Positions 20,996-22,761 of a DNA stretch of 22,761 nt are shown in pieces. The translations under genes were made by a program, and so were the position numbers. Under the pieces are notes generated by a model. It was not told where the DNA came from and searched no databases. It worked only from the letters and a program-made list of their open reading frames with translations. Numbering within the stretch: position 1 is the first letter of the stretch; each line of letters starts with the position of its first letter. Source of the DNA: JBGPOS01 sp041488155 (GTDB taxonomy: Bacteria > Chloroflexota > Dehalococcoidia > Tepidiformales > Tepidiformaceae); contig JBGPOS010000064.1 in the NCBI GenBank assembly GCA_041488155.1, forward strand, positions 1-22,761, read 5' to 3'.

Positions 20996-21333
20996 GGACC
21001 GCGGGCCGGCAGCCAGCCGAAACGCTCGAGATCGATACAGCCTGCGAGGCCGAAGATCACGCCTTCTTCGACGAGGAGCTGGCGCTGCAGCGCGGGCCCG
21101 GGCCCAGCACGCAAGCTGATCGCCCCGGTCACGTTGACCACGCGCCACCAGGGGACCGGAGACTCCCAGGGCAGAGCATGCAGCGCATAGCCCGTGGCGC
21201 GAGCCGCGCGGGGCGACCCCGCGAGGGCGGCGACCTGGCCGAAGGTGACCACGTGGGCGAAGGGCACCTGGCTCACGACAGCATAGACGCGGTCGTAGAA
21301 GGAGGCAGGGGGAGCGGCTGCCTGGCGAGGCAT
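20992..21333 (-). CDS. Alkyltransferase-like protein (MGMT-fold, no active Cys)
   Basis: A 113-aa protein with the C-terminal DNA-binding domain of O6-methylguanine-DNA methyltransferase. SFYDRVYAVVSQVPFAHVVTFGQVAALAG is the typical start and ARATGYALHALP carries the Arg finger. The active-site motif PCHRV is PWWRV (61-65), so the acceptor Cys is replaced by Trp. That makes it an alkyltransferase-like (ATL) protein, which binds alkylated guanine and hands it to nucleotide-excision repair instead of repairing it. Most ATLs read PWHRV; a second Trp in place of His is uncommon. ATG at 21333 is chosen; a GTG at 21357 would add eight residues and overlap the promoter of the divergent gene. TAA stop overlaps the next gene's -35 box. 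Confidence 0.85.
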   Translation of the reverse strand: MPRQAAAPPASFYDRVYAVVSQVPFAHVVTFGQVAALAGSPRAARATGYALHALPWESPVPWWRVVNVTGAISLRAGPGPALQRQLLVEEGVIFGLAGCIDLERFGWLPARGP

Positions 21334-21341
21334 TGGAACCG

Positions 21342-21347
21342 TATGAT
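21342..21347 (+). promoter_or_regulatory. Candidate -10 box of the CaiB/BaiF gene
   Basis: TATGAT ends 11 bases before GTG at 21359, giving a leader of four or five bases at most, and no Shine-Dalgarno is present. No clear -35 is seen. Confidence 0.45.
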
Positions 21348-21358
21348 GCGGCTCCACG

Positions 21359-22540
21359 GTGAGCGATCAACTGTCGCCAGAGGCACTATCCGGGATCCGT
21401 GTGATCAACGCGGGACAGATCCTGGCAGCCCCGTTCTGCGCGACTATCCTGGGCGAATTCGGCGCCGACGTCATCAAGGTGGAGCAGCCGGGCAGCGGCG
21501 ACACCAACCGGGGCAACGTCTCGTTCGCGCAGGACAACCGGGGCCAGCGTGCGGTGACGATTAGCCTGAGCAAGCCAGAGGGGCAGGCGCTGTTCCGAAG
21601 GCTGTGTGACACCGCCGACATCCTCATCGAGAACTTCCGGCCGGGCACGCTGGAGCGATACAACCTGGCGCCGGATTCGCTGCGCGAGTCGAATCCGAGG
21701 CTGATCGCTGTGAGAGTGAGCGGCTATGGCCAGACCGGGCCTTACCGGGAGCGGGCGGGGTTCGACCGCGTCGCGCTAGCCTTCGCGGGGATAACCTACG
21801 TGACCGGGAGCCCAGATGGTCCCCCGGTACGGCCGGGTTACTTCGTGGCCGACTACGGTGCGGGGATCTTCGCAGCCTTCGGGGCGCTGGCGGCGCTGCA
21901 GGCGCGCGAACGGACGGGGCGAGGCCAGGATGTCGACGTGGCCCTGTACGAAGCGGTATGGCGAATGAGCGGTACGCACGCCGCTGGATACGCCGCCACC
22001 GGGGTCAACCGGGAGCGTTCGGGCAATTACTTCCCGGGGGTGGTCCCCGCCGAACAGTGGCGGACGGCCGATGGACATTTCCTGGTGATCAACGGGACGA
22101 CGCAGCGCATCTTCGAACGGCTGTGCGAGGCGATGGGCCAGCCCGATCTTCGAACCGACCCGCGATTCACGCCGCGCCCGAACTTGCTCAAGAACCACGC
22201 AGACATCGAAGCGATCGTGGGCGAATGGTGCGCGCAGCACACGCTCGAAGAACTGCAGGCGACGCTGGACGAGTACGGCGTGCCGGCCAGCAAGGTGTTC
22301 GCGACGAGTGACATTGTCGCCGACCCGCATTACCAGGCCCGGGGCCAGGTGATCACCGTCGAAAGCGCGGACCACGGGCCGCTGTTGCAGCCGGGGATCG
22401 TGCCGCGACTCACCGAAACGCCCGGATCAGTCCACGGAAGGGCGCCCCTCCTTGGCGAGCACAACGACGAAGTCTTCGGCGGGCTGCTCGGGATCGATGC
22501 GGAGACGATGGCCGGGTACAGGGCGCGCGGAGTGATCTAG
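21359..22540 (+). CDS. CaiB/BaiF family CoA-transferase
   Basis: A 393-aa family III CoA-transferase. GIRVINAGQILAAPFCATIL (12-31) and LGEFGADVIKVEQPGSGD (31-48) are the family's opening; ENFRPGTLERYNL (91-103) follows. SGYGQTGPYRERAGFD (121-136) and YFVADYGAGIFAAFGAL (161-177) are diagnostic, with Asp165 as the expected acyl-anhydride-forming residue. GRGQDVDVALYEA closes the core. It moves CoA between a donor acyl-CoA and an acid such as oxalate, carnitine derivatives, succinate or an aromatic acid; the substrate cannot be told. Full length. GTG start with a TATGAT box close upstream and no ribosome site. Divergent from the alkyltransferase-like gene; ends before a double hairpin. Confidence 0.93.
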   Translation: MSDQLSPEALSGIRVINAGQILAAPFCATILGEFGADVIKVEQPGSGDTNRGNVSFAQDNRGQRAVTISLSKPEGQALFRRLCDTADILIENFRPGTLERYNLAPDSLRESNPRLIAVRVSGYGQTGPYRERAGFDRVALAFAGITYVTGSPDGPPVRPGYFVADYGAGIFAAFGALAALQARERTGRGQDVDVALYEAVWRMSGTHAAGYAATGVNRERSGNYFPGVVPAEQWRTADGHFLVINGTTQRIFERLCEAMGQPDLRTDPRFTPRPNLLKNHADIEAIVGEWCAQHTLEELQATLDEYGVPASKVFATSDIVADPHYQARGQVITVESADHGPLLQPGIVPRLTETPGSVHGRAPLLGEHNDEVFGGLLGIDAETMAGYRARGVI

Positions 22541-22554
22541 CGATCGGGTATGAA

Positions 22555-22598
22555 AAGGCCGCCCCCAGCTCGCTGAGGGTCGAGCTGCCGGCGGCCTT
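22555..22598 (-). terminator. Stem-loop with T-run, terminator of the minus-strand gene
   Basis: AAGGCCGCC (22555-22563) pairs with GGCGGCCTT (22590-22598), and inside that CAGCTCG pairs with CGAGCTG. On the minus strand the stem is followed by TTTTC, as in an intrinsic terminator. It may also serve the converging CoA-transferase on the plus strand, but there the T-run is missing. Confidence 0.65.
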
Positions 22599-22600
22599 GT

Positions 22601-22630
22601 GCCGGGCGCGGAAGAGGCCGCGCGCCCGGC
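22601..22630. terminator. Second strong hairpin between convergent genes
   Basis: GCCGGGCGCG (22601-22610) pairs perfectly with CGCGCCCGGC (22621-22630) around a 10-base loop. It adjoins the hairpin at 22555-22598 and precedes the stop of the last gene by 13 bases. No T-run; it may block transcription read-through. Confidence 0.5.
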
Positions 22631-22643
22631 GAGGCTGAGTACG

Positions 22644-22761
22644 TCAGGCGGCGGCGCGATGCTCTTCGTTGGTGATGAAGTCGCCGTCGGCGAGCCAGTT
22701 CTTGAATTCTTTCGTGGTGCCGCAGACCTTGCAGACGCCCAGGCTCGTGGGGCCGTTGGGC
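22644..22761 (-). CDS. C-terminal part of a small CxxC protein (truncated by window edge)
   Basis: The minus strand reads an open frame from the window edge to TGA at 22644: the last 38 residues are PNGPTSLGVCKVCGTTKEF then KNWLADGDFITNEEHRAAA. CKVCG is a CxxC knuckle, possibly half of a zinc ribbon, the other half being outside. The tail is polar. I do not recognise the family. Coding is supported by the clean ending and a terminator-like hairpin with T-run 46 bases beyond the stop. The start lies outside the window. Confidence 0.6.
   Translation of the reverse strand, partial: PNGPTSLGVCKVCGTTKEFKNWLADGDFITNEEHRAAA

Overview
The window is GC-rich bacterial chromosome, densely packed, with many 4-base ATGA/GTGA gene overlaps and frequent GTG or TTG starts. 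The gene mix suggests a heterotrophic, probably aerobic bacterium: two CoA-transferases, a crotonase, an FAH-family enzyme, a PNPOx-fold protein, a DUF2089/DUF4097 pair and a galactoside operon. Overall style resembles Chloroflexota of the Dehalococcoidia/Tepidiforma type. That assignment is an impression from gene content, not a proven placement. I saw no rRNA, tRNA, CRISPR array, transposase, integrase or phage gene.

Layout. (1) 25-2555 (+): a soluble PRC-barrel/MgtE-N/CBS protein overlaps by four bases an Nramp-superfamily transporter; the first is probably the metal- or nucleotide-sensing partner of the second. (2) 2557-2809 holds two and a bit copies of a ~95-bp palindromic dispersed repeat; another copy, inverted, lies at 6076-6168. 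(3) 2888-4183 (+): a 4-hydroxybutyrate/acetyl-CoA-type CoA-transferase. (4) 4150-5895 (-): a three-gene operon of a 73-aa unknown, a DUF2089 zinc-ribbon/HTH regulator and a coiled-coil/DUF4097 protein, driven by a recognisable promoter with a palindrome just upstream. (5) 6207-8545 (-): a four-gene overlapping operon of crotonase, a membrane protein built from four copies of a two-helix unit, a one-helix protein and a degenerate SDR. (6) 8792-10213 (+): a DEAD-box RNA helicase. (7) 10300-12151 (+): a small unknown protein and an unusual membrane protein with a LuxR-type HTH, one TM helix, a large outer domain and SH3b. (8) 12148-13430: a divergent FAH-family enzyme and PNPOx-like protein. (9) 13449-18384: a HAD-like protein, then, divergently, galactokinase, a sugar nucleotidyltransferase, GH36 alpha-galactosidase and a zinc-ribbon peptide. 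(10) 18332-20915 (-): a six-helix membrane protein and a PEP-utilising/RPH-like protein without an ATP-grasp domain. (11) 20992-22540: an alkyltransferase-like protein and, divergently, a CaiB/BaiF CoA-transferase. (12) Two strong hairpins and the end of a small CxxC protein close the window.

How genes work together. The best-supported module is alpha-galactosidase plus galactokinase plus nucleotidyltransferase, which could take galactosides to UDP-galactose without GalT. The acyl-CoA enzymes are scattered rather than one pathway. Several genes lack a Shine-Dalgarno sequence and instead have a TANNNT box 6-11 bases before the start, suggesting leaderless transcripts are common here. The least ordinary items are the LuxR-TM-SH3b sensor, the fourfold-repeat membrane protein with its crotonase/SDR partners, and the DUF2089/DUF4097 operon.
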